Positions 1 through 9,666 of a stretch of 64,000 nucleotides of DNA are shown piece by piece. Made by a program: the position numbers and the translations under genes. The stretch is from Rhynchopus euleeides (Eukaryota; Euglenozoa; Diplonemea; Diplonemida; Diplonemidae). Positions within the stretch are counted from its first letter, which is position 1. Every line of letters starts with the position of its first letter. The DNA lies in the NCBI GenBank assembly GCA_963210315.1, contig OY723312.1, positions 1,364,001-1,428,000 on the forward strand, in the 5' to 3' direction. Below the pieces are notes generated by a model. It saw only the letters and a list, made by a program, of their open reading frames with translations. It was not told the DNA's origin and did no database searches.

Positions 1-394
1 CACGTGGATCCCCCGGCTTTGCCTTCCTTCGCCTTCCTACTTTTAGTTCTTTTTCACCCACGATCTTTTGCCCGTCACCTGTTGTTCGACCAGTCGAGCC
101 GCGACCAGGAACGCCTCTGGAATACCCTGTGGTGGTGAGTGTCCGTTCGTCCTGTTTAGACCAGCCGTTGTTCCCGTCTTCTCCTTTTTACGCCCACTGG
201 GTTGGAGTTGATCAGTCAATCGTTCATCCGACCGCAGCATTATGCGACCGGCGCGGTGTTAACAAACGAGTGCATTAATCGTATTTTGTTGCACATTGCT
301 TCCTTCCTTTCTACCTTTTAGCCTTTTCCCGCCAGCCCACAGAGATAGGAGCACGCTCTCCCTTTCTATTGCTGTTCTTGCTGTTAGCTTTTAG
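1..394. other. Non-coding stretch ending in an acceptor-like tract
   Basis: I see no supportable gene here. The last 40 bases are rich in C and T and end in TTTTAG at about 394, immediately before the open frame of the DUF4116 exon. That frame has a stop (TAG, 392-394) overlapping this AG, as expected for the end of an intron. Confidence 0.5.
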
Positions 395-1054
395 CTGGGT
401 CCGCCCCGGCGAAGACCGGCGTCTTCTGGCCGTCTGGGGGGTCTGGCAATTGCGCTGGGCTCCCTGGATCCTCTGGATGAGTCAGTCTTTAAACAAAATC
501 AATACGTTCTTGCTGCAGTTCAACAAAATGGGTACTCGCTCAAGTACGCAGACGACAGCCTGAAGGGTGATCGTGAGATCGTTCTTGCTGCAGTTCAACA
601 TCATGGGATCTTCCTCCAGTACGCAGACGATAGCCTGCAGGGCGAGCGTGAGATCGTTCTTGCTGCAGTTCAACATGGGTACTCACTCATGTACGCAGAC
701 GACAGCCTGAAGGGTGATCGTGAGATCGTTCTTGCTGCAGTTCAACAAGATGGGTACTGGCTCACGTCCGCAGACGACAGCCTGCAGGGCGAGCGTGAGT
801 TCGTTCTTGCTGCAGTTCAACAAAATGGGTGCTCACTCGAGTACGCAGACGACAGCTTGAAGGGTGATCGTGAGATCGCTCTTGCTGCAGTTCAACAAAA
901 TGGGTACTCGCTCAAGTACGCAGACGACAGCCTGAAGGGTGATCGTGAGATCGTTCTTGCTGCAGTTCAATCAAATGGGGACTCACTCGAGTACGCACAC
1001 GACAGCCTGAAGGAAGACCGCGAGATACTTGCTGCTGCAAGTCATCACATGTAA
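395..1054 (+). CDS. DUF4116-repeat protein, 3' exon (partial gene)
   Basis: The open frame runs from 395 to the TAA at 1052-1054, about 219 codons. From about 500 it consists of eight imperfect 25-residue units of the type YADDSLKGDREIVLAAVQQN, which is the DUF4116 repeat pattern (DRExVLAAVxxNG..LxYA). DUF4116 repeats occur in many protists, some giant viruses and a few bacteria; their function is unknown. The repeated DNA unit is 75 bp. No ATG lies in frame before 689, whereas a pyrimidine tract and TTTTAG stand at 355-394, so I read this as a terminal exon whose upstream exons lie outside the window or are unrecognised. The last unit is degenerate (DSLKEDREILAAASHHM) and closes the protein. 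One unit is short by a residue (AVQHGYSLM), which keeps the frame. The ATG at 689 could be an internal start if no intron exists. Confidence 0.75.
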   Translation: MGPPRRRPASSGRLGGLAIALGSLDPLDESVFKQNQYVLAAVQQNGYSLKYADDSLKGDREIVLAAVQHHGIFLQYADDSLQGEREIVLAAVQHGYSLMYADDSLKGDREIVLAAVQQDGYWLTSADDSLQGEREFVLAAVQQNGCSLEYADDSLKGDREIALAAVQQNGYSLKYADDSLKGDREIVLAAVQSNGDSLEYAHDSLKEDREILAAASHHM

Positions 1055-2278
1055 TGGTGTGCCCACGCATCGTGTTGAGTTGAGGGCTGCATCAGTGTTG
1101 CGTTGCCCTCTGCCGCTGAGAGCTGCCCGGTTGCACGATTCTGCAGTGCTGTTGGTTGGGCAACAGGAGTCAACACTCTGTGCCTCTTCTTCTTCTTCTT
1201 CTCTCTAGCACTACCCCTTCTCGGTTGCTTCTCTGAGCCATGATGTGTGGCTCAGCAGGAGGCGTCTCAGCATGCCTCACCCTCATGAGGCCTTTTGTGT
1301 TCAGGATGCAGCGATTCAACGGAAAAGAGATGCTGCCAATCGCTCATTTCCGGAGTCGCATGCAAAGGATTTTTCAAGCTCGGAGAGAGGTTGCCCCCCA
1401 CAACAGCTGAACGCCCTCAACTCACCGCACTCAACTGACGCAACATGGGAATATTGTGGAAGTAGCCGCCGTGGGCTCTAGGCTCTAGGCTCTCTGGCCC
1501 TGCAACACATACGCATTTGATAGGCCCCACTCCGATCCACACGGAGCTCAGAAAATCAATTGTATGCGGTTCTGGGAGGGAATAATTCATGCCTTGACAC
1601 CTGGGCTCTGGGGAGGTGAGCGTCGAGATAGCGGCAGGCGCGGTGAATCCCATCAACCTCGACGGCGGTGGGAGGGTGAGTGTGACAGTGGAGATCACAT
1701 CAAGAGCAAGTGCTCGGTGTGTGTCTACACTAATTTGTAAAGATCCACGTGGTGTGGTTACCTCTATCCCGACGCCCCCTGTGACTACGACCCCGTCCTC
1801 CCCAGAGGCGACTGCGCCTGCCTCTGCAGCCCTGTGGAAGCCATCCCCTGCACCCCACCGCCGCATGTGTGACGCATGTGGAGGCTCTCCCCTCCGCCCC
1901 GCCGCCCATCAAAGCGATAAGAAAAAGGAAGGAGCTGGTTGAAACACAACCGATCTTGCCTTGACAGCCGTCACTTTGCCTGTGCGCACAACTGGGACAC
2001 ACCGCACACAACTCACACATCAGGCGTTGCGCCTCTTATTGTTCCCCCGCCCCGGCGCCTCCGCACGCGAACCAACGCAACAAGCAGACCTGGATGATCT
2101 CCCCCCCCCCCCCCCTCTCTCACCTTTCTCATCCTCTGACAACACCACTCCTCCCCACCCCACCCCACCCCACCCCACCCCACCACAAACTTGTTTGAGC
2201 ACCGTAGGTGTGTAGGGGGGAGGTCGAGGAAGGACGGGCGATCTGACCTGTCGTGTTTTTCTTTTTATTAACCGGCAG
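1055..2278. other. Intergenic, simple repeats
   Basis: No open frame here looks like a conserved protein. The stretch holds a C15 run at 2101-2115 and a (CCCCA)n tract at about 2153-2184. The open frames present on both strands are short and compositionally driven. Confidence 0.5.
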
Positions 2279-3268
2279 ATAAAGTCAGGGTATAAGATAG
2301 ACTTTTTTTCTGGCGCTGTTTTCCGGTTTTTCTGGTTTTGAAAATTTTTCGCGCGCGCCTTCGGCGCGCGCGACCCGCGCAAACCCTCCCAGAATCTGAG
2401 AGGGCCCGGTGCCTGCGCGCGTCCTGCCGTACTGAGGCTGCTTGGTGGGGCAGGCGCAGCAGCTGCTTTGAAAGTTTGGACTCTCGACCAAAAAACCGGT
2501 CTGGGTGCAATGTTTTTACGCAGGGGGGTCTGGGGGGCGGAGCCCCCCAGCCGCCGGAGGCCACGGTAGTGAACATCTGTTCCCTACAGTCTGGATTCGC
2601 TTGTAAGTAGGAAGGCTTCGCTGTATCGCAGCCCGGCCAGCAGGAGATCACTGGTCCTTGAGGATTCAACCTTCAGGGTGGAGGAGGACGGGGGAGTGAC
2701 CACTCGTGACAGGTGTGCGTTGTGGGTGGAGTGGGTGCACGACAGAATGGCCAAAGGGTCCACGAGATCTCTGCACACATTCCGTTATCGAGGAGATGGG
2801 CACCTAGCTGTGACGACAGGCAACAAACAAATCTCATCTGTTAGTTGCCCCCAATAGGCTTGGCGACCTTCAAGACTGCTTGAAAGTCGTTCGTGTTCTC
2901 GTCTCAGCCCTCCAGACTGCAGTCTTAGACTCCCTCTTAGACATGGTGGCTGGAGTCCACCATGTGTGCACCTTCAAAACAGAAGAGACCTGCATGACGA
3001 GGGCATCACCACCCACCGGGCCACCCGCTAGGTCCATTTTTTCTTCTCCGCTTCTCTGCCTTCTTTGGACTATTTGAGCTCTGTGCGGATCACGATGGGG
3101 TCACTTTCTATTTTTTTATGGCGTTTTTTCTGACTGTTTTACTGTCCCAAAGTCACAAAAAAACCGCCAAAAATGAGATCGACCTTTTTTTTTTCCCAGA
3201 AAACCGGGAACCGGGAAACCCTGGTTTTGAAAACCGGAAAACCAGACCTATCTTATCCCCTGATAAAG
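2279..3268. mobile_element. Putative MITE-like element with short inverted ends
   Basis: The left end contains TCAGGGTATAAGATAG (about 2285-2300). The right end, read on the other strand, contains TCAGGGGATAAGATAG (about 3247-3262), 15 of 16 matching. Both are followed inward by T-rich DNA with CCGGTTTTC-type words. The interior holds a GC hairpin at 2350-2372 and a copy of the CCGCCGG/CTGGGGGG hairpin repeat. No transposase is visible and I could not define a target duplication. Near 2951 there is also a TGGAGTCCACCATG motif like the end of the CAC-terminated elements described below. Confidence 0.45.
2518..2580 (-). repeat. Dispersed GC hairpin repeat, copy 1
   Basis: On the minus strand this reads CACTACCGTGGCCTCCGGCG followed by a perfect stem made of CTGGGGGG and CCCCCCAG around GCTCCG, then a run of C. 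Two further copies stand at 19240-19296 and 19400-19456. The copies share the GTTCACTACCGTGGCC flank and the hairpin. Confidence 0.8.
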
Positions 3269-3778
3269 TGCTCGGGTAGGTTTCTGCAGGCGGGCAGGGA
3301 CAATAAAGTAAAATATTTCACGCAGTGAAAAAAAAGTCCCCGTTTATTTGTGAGGAAAATAGCAGAAACGGGTAGATAAAGACTTTATTGCGGGAAGAAA
3401 TGTGGAAAATACGAGGAGAATCACCGTATTGCAGCCAACCTGTCCCACAAAAACGGGGAGGGAGATAAAGTCTTTATTTCCATTCTCTGTTCCCAAGGCA
3501 GAGCGGCGATGTGTACCCAGAGTGTACGTACGTGCACATGGCTCTGCAGATACGCTGAGTGGTGAGGGGCATGCCTGTTTTCCCTTTTGTTTCCATTATC
3601 TTGTCTTCAGAACGAACACACGAATGAAACAAAAACCATAACAGAACGCCCCCACCCCTGATGTATGTTTTTTCTCAACCATTTCCCCCCCCCCCCTCCC
3701 CCAACCCCCGTTTTTGCTATGTCTTTTGATATGGTTCTTTCCCCCTTTTTCCCCCCCCCCCCACCCGACAAGCGAATC
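3269..3778. other. Older repeat debris
   Basis: No gene is supported. Words such as ATAAAGTCTTTATTTCC (near 3468) recur at about 6815, on the other side of the 3-kb inverted-repeat element, suggesting that the element landed in an older repeat. The segment 3480-3578 (CCATTCTCTG...CCCAAGGCAG, then GCTGAGTGGTGAGGGGCATG) resembles 60660-60772. C-runs precede the element's left end. Confidence 0.5.
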
Positions 3779-4053
3779 CACCACGGACTAGTCGGGCAGT
3801 GACGGGTGGGGTCGACTAGTCGGGACGACGGGTGAAAACTCGACAGGCGGCACCCGTCGACTCGACGGGCCCACCCGTCGACTCGACGGGTGAACCTGCT
3901 GAAACGACGGGTGTTCCAGCCATTTCCTGTTGATATGGGCCAATTTCCATTGAAAACTAGGGGAGTACCTTGCATGGCATCAGGTTATTTTTCACGCCGA
4001 GCCATCTTCCCTGCACAGACCCACCCCCCCATTACTTTCCATTTACAATTCCT
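3779..4053 (+). repeat. Left terminal inverted repeat
   Basis: It starts CACCACGGACTAGTCG, passes through ACCCGTCG/CGACGGGT words, and continues with CAGCCATTTCCTGTTGATAT, matching the right arm closely to the inner boundary near ACAATTCCT. Confidence 0.9.
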
Positions 4054-4449
4054 ACTTGATGGGGCCTCAAGTGCATGTGCGACGGCTGTTCTCGTGGATT
4101 TTCATTGTTCGAGGGATCTTGACTCTGACAAACTGTGTCAGTTTGACAGAGCAACCTACTTCATGAAGGTGATCACTTTTCTGCCAGGCAAATTTTCGCC
4201 CCAGCCCCCAACCCTTGCACAACCCACAAGGCAGTCTCCAAGATACCGTACCCTCATCACCACCCAGGCCAAGATACCCCAAGATACCATCATCACCACC
4301 CAGGCCACCCAGACGAGCCACACCAATCAATGCCAGCGGCAAAGCGTACTGCAGCGCAGGCCCTCGCCAGCGCTGTGGACATGACGGTGTTTGTACGTGC
4401 TTGGATCAACACGTACGTTGTCTAGCGTGATGCAGATGGGTTGAGCCAC

Positions 4450-5298
4450 ATGACCCTGAAGCAGCTTCTCGGCAAGCTGACGGATACTACCATCAAGTCG
4501 ACTGATCCCATCATCAGTCTTGCCCTGTACAAAAAGTATGAGAAGCTGGGGGGTGGAGTGATCAGCAAGTCGACCGCGCTGAAGGATGGTCGCACGATGT
4601 ACGCTGCCCGTGTCAATAGCGGGTCAGACATCGAGTTTGTCGGGTTGGGCCTCCGGAAGAGCAACGGGAAGGACCACCCGACAGGGCTCAAGGAGATGGC
4701 CGACGCCTGCCCCGCGGCACCTATCGGTACCGCTGCAGCTATGGTGAAGCTGTACGAGGCGGAGAAGAAACAGGCACAGAAGACCCAGCAGAAGACCGGG
4801 CCACCGAAGGCCAACAAGGTGGCCTACCCCCAGTTCTCGGGGGCTCGCAAGAAGGAGGGCGCCAACCTGTACTACGCCTTCGCAGTGGAGGTGGGGTTTG
4901 CGCAGCTCCTCAGCTGTTCCCAGAACGGCCACCAGGTGACGCTCTCGTGGACACGCCTGCGGAAGACTAATGATCTTCCGAAGGGCGAGTACTCCACGGT
5001 CCTCATCATCCCGCCAGAGTGCCTGCTCAATCTGCAGGTCAAGGCAGAGGCGCGTGATGAGGACGGCATCATTTCCGTCAAGTGTCCGTTGCTGACCAAG
5101 CAAGGTTCAGCAATGGACACGGCGGCAAGTGATGGCAGCAAGTGGAAGCTGCTGATGGGGGACGATGATGATGATGAAGAAGATGGTGGGGATGAGGGCA
5201 CCGAAGATGATGGTGGAGACGGCAGTGATGGCGGGGATGCCAACGCCGACACCATCGGCGACTCCACGCCGACCGTGTTCCACAGTGCAGACCTTTGA
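4450..5298 (+). CDS. Transposon ORF 1, acidic-tailed protein of unknown function
   Basis: The protein is 282 residues from the ATG at 4450. I do not recognise the family. Residues 1-200 look globular with mixed charge (start MTLKQLLGKLTDTTIKST) and a basic stretch around KKQAQKTQQKTGPPKANK. The C-terminal 60 residues are very acidic (DDDDDEEDGG...). A basic body with an acidic tail is common in transposon-coded DNA-binding or chromatin proteins, but no motif proves this. It lies just inside the left inverted repeat and is read towards the zinc-finger ORF, so it is probably part of the element's own machinery. Codon use is GC-rich like the neighbouring cellular genes, and the frame is intact. 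Confidence 0.65.
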   Translation: MTLKQLLGKLTDTTIKSTDPIISLALYKKYEKLGGGVISKSTALKDGRTMYAARVNSGSDIEFVGLGLRKSNGKDHPTGLKEMADACPAAPIGTAAAMVKLYEAEKKQAQKTQQKTGPPKANKVAYPQFSGARKKEGANLYYAFAVEVGFAQLLSCSQNGHQVTLSWTRLRKTNDLPKGEYSTVLIIPPECLLNLQVKAEARDEDGIISVKCPLLTKQGSAMDTAASDGSKWKLLMGDDDDDEEDGGDEGTEDDGGDGSDGGDANADTIGDSTPTVFHSADL

Positions 5299-5370
5299 GC
5301 GAGCCAGGAGGAGAGAAACATGATGCATCAGCGAAATACTGACAGCCCCAAGCCCCTGACCTCTGACCCT

Positions 5371-5462
5371 GGTAAATGATCACTTGTGCCTTTTTCTCTA
5401 CGGTTTCAACATTTGGGTATCAACTAGCCACTATCAAAGCTGCACTCACTCTTCCATTGCAG
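5371..5462 (+). other. Possible intron or trans-splice acceptor
   Basis: A GTAAATGATC donor-like word at 5371 and a pyrimidine-rich tract ending in CATTGCAG at 5462 bracket 92 bases, followed nine bases later by the ATG of the next open frame at 5471. It may be a short cis-intron in the untranslated region or simply the acceptor for the second ORF. Confidence 0.4.
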
Positions 5463-5470
5463 GAGGCACC

Positions 5471-5770
5471 ATGCCGGTCGAGGAGGATATCCGCCTGGCC
5501 CTGGTGGGAGAAGGCCTGCGTGAGCACAGGTTCGATGCTCAGCTGTCTGGCCGCAAGTGTGGGGAGATGTCGAAAGCGTTGCGTCAGAAGGTGGCGGAGG
5601 CCGGGGAGAAACCCCCTCAACTCGGGCTCTCGCGAAAAACTGTCGCGAAGAAGGAAACCCCTCTGCGCGAAGAGGCTGAATACCGAAAGGGAAACCTGAG
5701 CGAGAAATGCAGAGGACCAAAGGCAAGGGGTGCGGCCTGCTGGACCAACCGAGCACCCCGACCCTCCTGA
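5471..5770 (+). CDS. Transposon ORF 2, short basic protein
   Basis: This is a 99-residue frame starting MPVEEDIRLALVGEGLRE, right after a splice-acceptor-like CAG. It is helical and basic in character (KALRQKVAEAGE, RKTVAKKE). It overlaps the start of the zinc-finger frame by about 60 bases in another phase, so it may be the N-terminal part of that protein joined by a frameshift or an unseen intron. I do not recognise the sequence. Confidence 0.4.
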   Translation: MPVEEDIRLALVGEGLREHRFDAQLSGRKCGEMSKALRQKVAEAGEKPPQLGLSRKTVAKKETPLREEAEYRKGNLSEKCRGPKARGAACWTNRAPRPS

Positions 5771-6321
5771 AGTTCGGCGCGATAAAGCTTTGCTGCTGTG
5801 TCACTGCGAGGAACGCTTGTTGGAAGGGAGCAACGGCAGCACTGCAGCGGAGACTCGAGTCCCTCGGCCTTGGATCTCACGTCACAAAAAGGGGGCGATG
5901 GGGCCAACAATTTCTGGGCGACCCAGAAAACACCACTCCAAAGGCAACGCTGCTCGCATGCATCTGCAAGTCCAAATCCTGGGGCAACAGCGAGGATGTG
6001 CCAGAAGTGCCAGAACCAACGCCATCCGGTACAGTGCCTGTGCAGCAGCATATCTGCATTGTGTGCTCCAAAGTTGTCCACACGAGAGAAGCACTGTTTG
6101 CGCATTATGATGCTGCACATCGGCCACAAAACAACGCGCCGTGTCAGACTTGCACTGTCACATGCCAGGAGTGCGGCAAACGGACAAAATCGAAGGGACT
6201 GAGCCAGCACTACCTCAGTCACCATTCGCGCGTGCTGACACAAAAGCGTTGCTGTGTTTGTTTCGAGCTCTTTAAAACCACTGTAAAGCGCGACGAGCAC
6301 ATGAGATCCGCGCACCCGTAA
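5707..6321 (+). CDS. Transposon ORF 3, three-finger C2H2 zinc-finger protein
   Basis: The frame codes for 204 residues. The C-terminal 90 residues carry three C2H2-type fingers: CIVCSKVV...HYDAAH, CQECGKRT...HYLSHH and CCVCFELF...HMRSAH, each with C-x2-C and about 11-13 residues before the paired histidines. C2H2 fingers bind DNA or RNA, so a target-recognition role within the element is a reasonable inference. The N-terminal 100 residues are of unclear quality and may be partly non-coding, because ORF 2 reads across 5707-5770 in a different phase. The stop lies 170 bases before the right inverted repeat. Confidence 0.65.
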   Translation: MQRTKGKGCGLLDQPSTPTLLKFGAIKLCCCVTARNACWKGATAALQRRLESLGLGSHVTKRGRWGQQFLGDPENTTPKATLLACICKSKSWGNSEDVPEVPEPTPSGTVPVQQHICIVCSKVVHTREALFAHYDAAHRPQNNAPCQTCTVTCQECGKRTKSKGLSQHYLSHHSRVLTQKRCCVCFELFKTTVKRDEHMRSAHP

Positions 6322-6494
6322 GTGAGGGGGGGGGGTGTTTGGCAGTTCAGGTACGTAGGTGATTTGTTTGTCCTCGAGAGCGGGGTGACGTCGTGGGAGG
6401 GAGTTGTTTTGAGGCCCCACCCCCAGGCCCCCTGCCCACCTGGATGGCTCACCCCGGTCCACCGGTGGGCAGCCCCTTCACCAATGGGAACCAA

Positions 6495-6769
6495 AGGAAT
6501 TGTAAATGGAAAGTAATGGGGGGGTGGGTCTGTGCAGGGAAGATGGCTCGGCGTGAAAAATAACCTGATGCCATGCAAGGTACTCCCCTAGTTTTCAATG
6601 GAAATTGGCCCATATCAACAGGAAATGGCTGGAACACCCGTCGTTTCAGCAGGTTCACCCGTCGTGCCGACGGGTGCCACCCGTCGACTCGACGGGTGGA
6701 CCCGTCGTTTCACCCGTCGTCATTTCACCCGTCGTCCCGACTAGTCGTCCGGGCGACTAGTCCGTGGTG
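6495..6769 (-). repeat. Right terminal inverted repeat
   Basis: This is the reverse complement of the left arm; its outer end, read inward, is CACCACGGACTAGTCG. The ACCCGTCG subterminal words are arranged slightly differently from the left arm, showing small internal rearrangements since insertion. Confidence 0.9.
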
Positions 6770-8271
6770 TCAGCAGTGTGTATCTGTACACAGAAATAAA
6801 CCAATAACATGACAGTAAAGTCTTTATTTCCAGTCCCCCCGAAATCCCACCTAAAAAGTACAGGGACATAAAGTAGCGAGTATTTCCCTGCACAGAAAAT
6901 AGTTATTATTAGTAGGAAGATTTCACTTTATTACTTTATCACTTCAGTTGTGTAGTGAAGTGGGACAATAAAGAGGAAAATAAAGTGACTTTATTTCCCT
7001 ACAGGGGGGGGCTCGGGTGGAAGCAGCCAAGCATGGTCGATGTGTGTATGCGAGAAGCAGCCAGAGCCACAAGACCTCGACGGCCGATACATTGACGAGG
7101 AGGGAGGGAGTGGTTGCGCGGACGCAGATCCACAAGCTCTTTGATAACCCACCACCCTCAACGCAGCCGCAGCTGTTTACTCAGCCAATCACGATTACCA
7201 CCGAGACGGGGGACATCGCGCAGCACCACCTGCACTCACACCGTAATAAAGTGAAATCATCCGTACTAATAAAAATCATGTATCCAAGGCAAATAAAGGA
7301 CGTAATTTCACTCACTGGGGGTGTTTTGCACTCGAGGCCGTATTTCCCTCGCTTCGCTCGGGAAATACACCCACTCGTGCAAAACACCCCCAGCCGTGAA
7401 ATAAAGTCACTTTATTTCCCTTGAATAAATACCTATTACTACCACGTGCAACACGCAAGGTTGGAAGGGGGGGGGGGCAGGGGAAACACCGCACAACTCA
7501 CAGCAGGATTTGTGCCTCTTTGTTCCCCGCTCCAGCCCCCTCCGCACGCGAACTGATACTACAAGCAGAACTGGATGAACTGACCTCCCCCCCCCCTATC
7601 TCCTTTGTATCCTCTGACCGAGCAAGACTCCCCCCCCACCCACACCCACACCCCCTGCAGAAGCCGCCACAGTACACTACCGGCGGTGGTAATCACACAA
7701 GGGCACATCACACACCCGCACTCTTGATATCGTTGCCCCCTCACACACACACAGACCCCTGCGTCACTAGAGGCAAGCAGGGGGGGGTGCAGGCGGGAAG
7801 GCCGCAGCTTTAGATACAACCCGACAGCGAGAGCGCCCCGCGCTCTCCTCGCGCAGCCGTGTGTCGGTTAGCCGAGGGCGGGGAGGGGGCGTGCGAGAGG
7901 CACGGCCCCTCGGGAGCGCCCGCTGGGGTGGCAGCAAGGCCTCTGCCCGCCTGCGTCAGCCAGGTGGGGGAGATGCGGGGGGCGGCTGCGAAGGAGCAGA
8001 CAGCACGGCTGCGAATACTACAACTCGTATGCTGCCGTGCCACGCCATCGCACACCGTCTCTCTCTGCAGCTTGTCGTTTTTTTGTTTTCTTTTTGGTGT
8101 CAGCGCATTCAAAAAATCAAGTGGTTGTTGCAAAAGTTGCATTGCCTTTGTTTCGCTTCCGCCGACAAACCGTTGGGGGCTATTCAGCACACTCCCGAGA
8201 AGGTGCTGGGTGCTGGGGATGCCTGCCTTTGCCTTCACACTCGACAATCATAACCTCCACCCTACCCACAG
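6770..8271. other. Intergenic repeats and putative 3' end of an intron
   Basis: No gene is supported. Palindromes containing AATAAAGTGACTTTATT (about 6976-6998) and AATAAAGTCACTTTATT (about 7400-7418) flank 400 bp that includes a long hairpin (7316-7393). The last bases, ACCCTACCCACAG, end at 8271 immediately before the conserved NDVY of the nucleotidase gene, so at least the 3' part of this stretch is probably an intron. I looked for the missing first exon of that gene and did not find it. Confidence 0.5.
7316..7393. repeat. Long imperfect hairpin
   Basis: The arms begin CTGGGGGTGTTTTGCAC and end GTGCAAAACACCCCCAG, with an inner stem of TATTTCCC and GGGAAATA around TCGCTTCGC. This 78-bp palindrome sits inside AATAAAG-rich repeat DNA and could be a terminal structure of an old transposon. 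Confidence 0.75.
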
Positions 8272-9666
8272 AACGATGTGTACTGCCTCGAGACGCTGCC
8301 CCGTTTCGCCACGGCGGTCCACGAGCTCGGGAGGGACTGCACAACTGTCAGCGTGCTGGCAGGCGACTTCGTCGCCCCCTCGATGCTGTCCTGCCTCGAC
8401 AGCGGGCGGGCCGCTATCGACGTGCTCAACGCGTGCAATCTGGACTACGTCTGCTTCGGAAACCACGAGGCAGATATCCCCCACTCGGAGCTGCTGAGAC
8501 GTATCGAAGAAAGCCGCTTCAAATGGATCAACTCCAACATGACAGGATTCGATGTGAGCGGGTCATCCCTATCAGACAGCGCCGAATCAAAGCTGCCGCG
8601 CTATGAAGTCCTCCACACCGCCTGCGGCACACGCTCCGCCGCCCTCCTTGGGATGAACACACCAGACCCAGGCCTCTACACGGGGCAGAGCTTTGGCGGC
8701 GCCACCATACACCCCATCATTCCAGCCACGCAAGCCCTGGTCGCTGAGCTCCGCGGCTCGGTCGACGCCGTCATCCCTATGACACACCAGTCTATCGAAG
8801 AGGACCGCGACCTTGCCAGGGCGGTGGGGGCTGGTGGGGGTGGTGCCGTCCCTGCTCTCATCGGGGGGCACGATCACGAGGAGTATCACGAGCGTGTCAA
8901 CGGGACGTGCATCACTAAGGTGGGGGAGAACGCCGTGAAGGTGGGTGTCATAGATATCGTCTGGGGGGGTGGGGCGTGCGCGGGGCCCAGCGTGCATGCC
9001 GAGTTTATCGAGATGAGGCGGTTCGAGGAGGACGCATCGGTGAGGGCGGTTCTCAACTCACACCTTGCGGTGCTCAACGAGGTTGACCGGGCGGTGCTCT
9101 TCACAGTCCCCCGACCTCTCGCCAGTGTGAAGGTGCGGGAGATGCAGACGACACTTGCCTCCTTCCTCCTCTCCAAAATCCGCGACGATCTGTCTGCCGA
9201 ATGTGCCCTGGTCAACGCAGGGGCGATCCGCGGGAGCGGGATCTACAACGTGGGTTACGGCTTCACCTTTGGCGACCTGAAGAGGGAAATGCCCTTCAAC
9301 ACCTTCGTCGTCCCCATCGACCTCCGGGGCAGCGTCATATTGGATGCTGTGCACGAGAGCCGCTGCGCGTTGCCAGGCGGGGTCTGTGGGGGGAAGTTCC
9401 TACAGGCCTGCGATGCCTTCACATTCTGCCCCGAAGATCACAAGCGCGTCACGCATATAAGAGGGTGCCGGATCGACCCTGCCAGGGTGTATCGCACCGT
9501 CGTGCATTACCACGCCCTCATGCATCGGATGGACGGCATCAAGTCGCTGTATACTGTAGGGGAGTCGATGCAGCACAAGCCCCCTATTACCATCGCGCGG
9601 CCTGCGAAGGAGCTTGTCTTGAGTCGGTTTGCCCCAGACATCGAGATGTCTCTGCAGCTTCCCTGA
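8272..9666 (+). CDS. 5'-nucleotidase/UshA-family metallophosphoesterase, main exon
   Basis: This exon codes for about 464 residues and reads NDVYCLETLPRF from 8272. Family motifs appear in order: the end of the first metal motif (NDVY), AGDFVAPS, FGNHEAD, GHDHEEYH, and then the C-terminal substrate-binding domain with NAGAIRG and FNTFVVPIDLRGS. The family hydrolyses 5'-nucleotides or related phosphoesters using two metal ions. The first motif is incomplete: the Asp/His strand that precedes NDVY (usually xxHFNDVY) is missing, an in-frame TAA lies at 8251, and CCACAG ends at 8271. The true start is therefore in an upstream exon. Whether it carries a signal peptide cannot be judged. The frame is open to the TGA at 9664-9666. 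The substrate is not predictable from sequence alone. Confidence 0.88.
   Translation, partial: NDVYCLETLPRFATAVHELGRDCTTVSVLAGDFVAPSMLSCLDSGRAAIDVLNACNLDYVCFGNHEADIPHSELLRRIEESRFKWINSNMTGFDVSGSSLSDSAESKLPRYEVLHTACGTRSAALLGMNTPDPGLYTGQSFGGATIHPIIPATQALVAELRGSVDAVIPMTHQSIEEDRDLARAVGAGGGGAVPALIGGHDHEEYHERVNGTCITKVGENAVKVGVIDIVWGGGACAGPSVHAEFIEMRRFEEDASVRAVLNSHLAVLNEVDRAVLFTVPRPLASVKVREMQTTLASFLLSKIRDDLSAECALVNAGAIRGSGIYNVGYGFTFGDLKREMPFNTFVVPIDLRGSVILDAVHESRCALPGGVCGGKFLQACDAFTFCPEDHKRVTHIRGCRIDPARVYRTVVHYHALMHRMDGIKSLYTVGESMQHKPPITIARPAKELVLSRFAPDIEMSLQLP

Larger units (their letters stand above)
3779..6769. mobile_element. CAC-terminated inverted-repeat DNA transposon (2991 bp)
   Basis: Two inverted arms of about 275 bp (3779-4053 and 6495-6769) bound this element. 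Both ends read CACCACGGACTAGTCG inward, and a 2-bp TC lies outside each end (3777-3778 and 6770-6771), which fits a target duplication. The subterminal regions repeat the word ACCCGTCG many times in both orientations, as expected for transposase binding sites. Inside are three plus-strand open frames: an acidic-tailed protein, a short basic protein and a C2H2 zinc-finger protein. None is a transposase I recognise. CAC termini with a short duplication recall the EnSpm/CACTA superfamily; that assignment is inference. Confidence 0.85.

Noticed and set aside
43..240. 65-codon minus-strand frame at the left edge
   Set aside because: Short, no motif, and no neighbour supports it.
1616..2020. Overlapping 96-149-codon frames on both strands
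   Set aside because: All are low complexity, overlap each other and show no conserved features.
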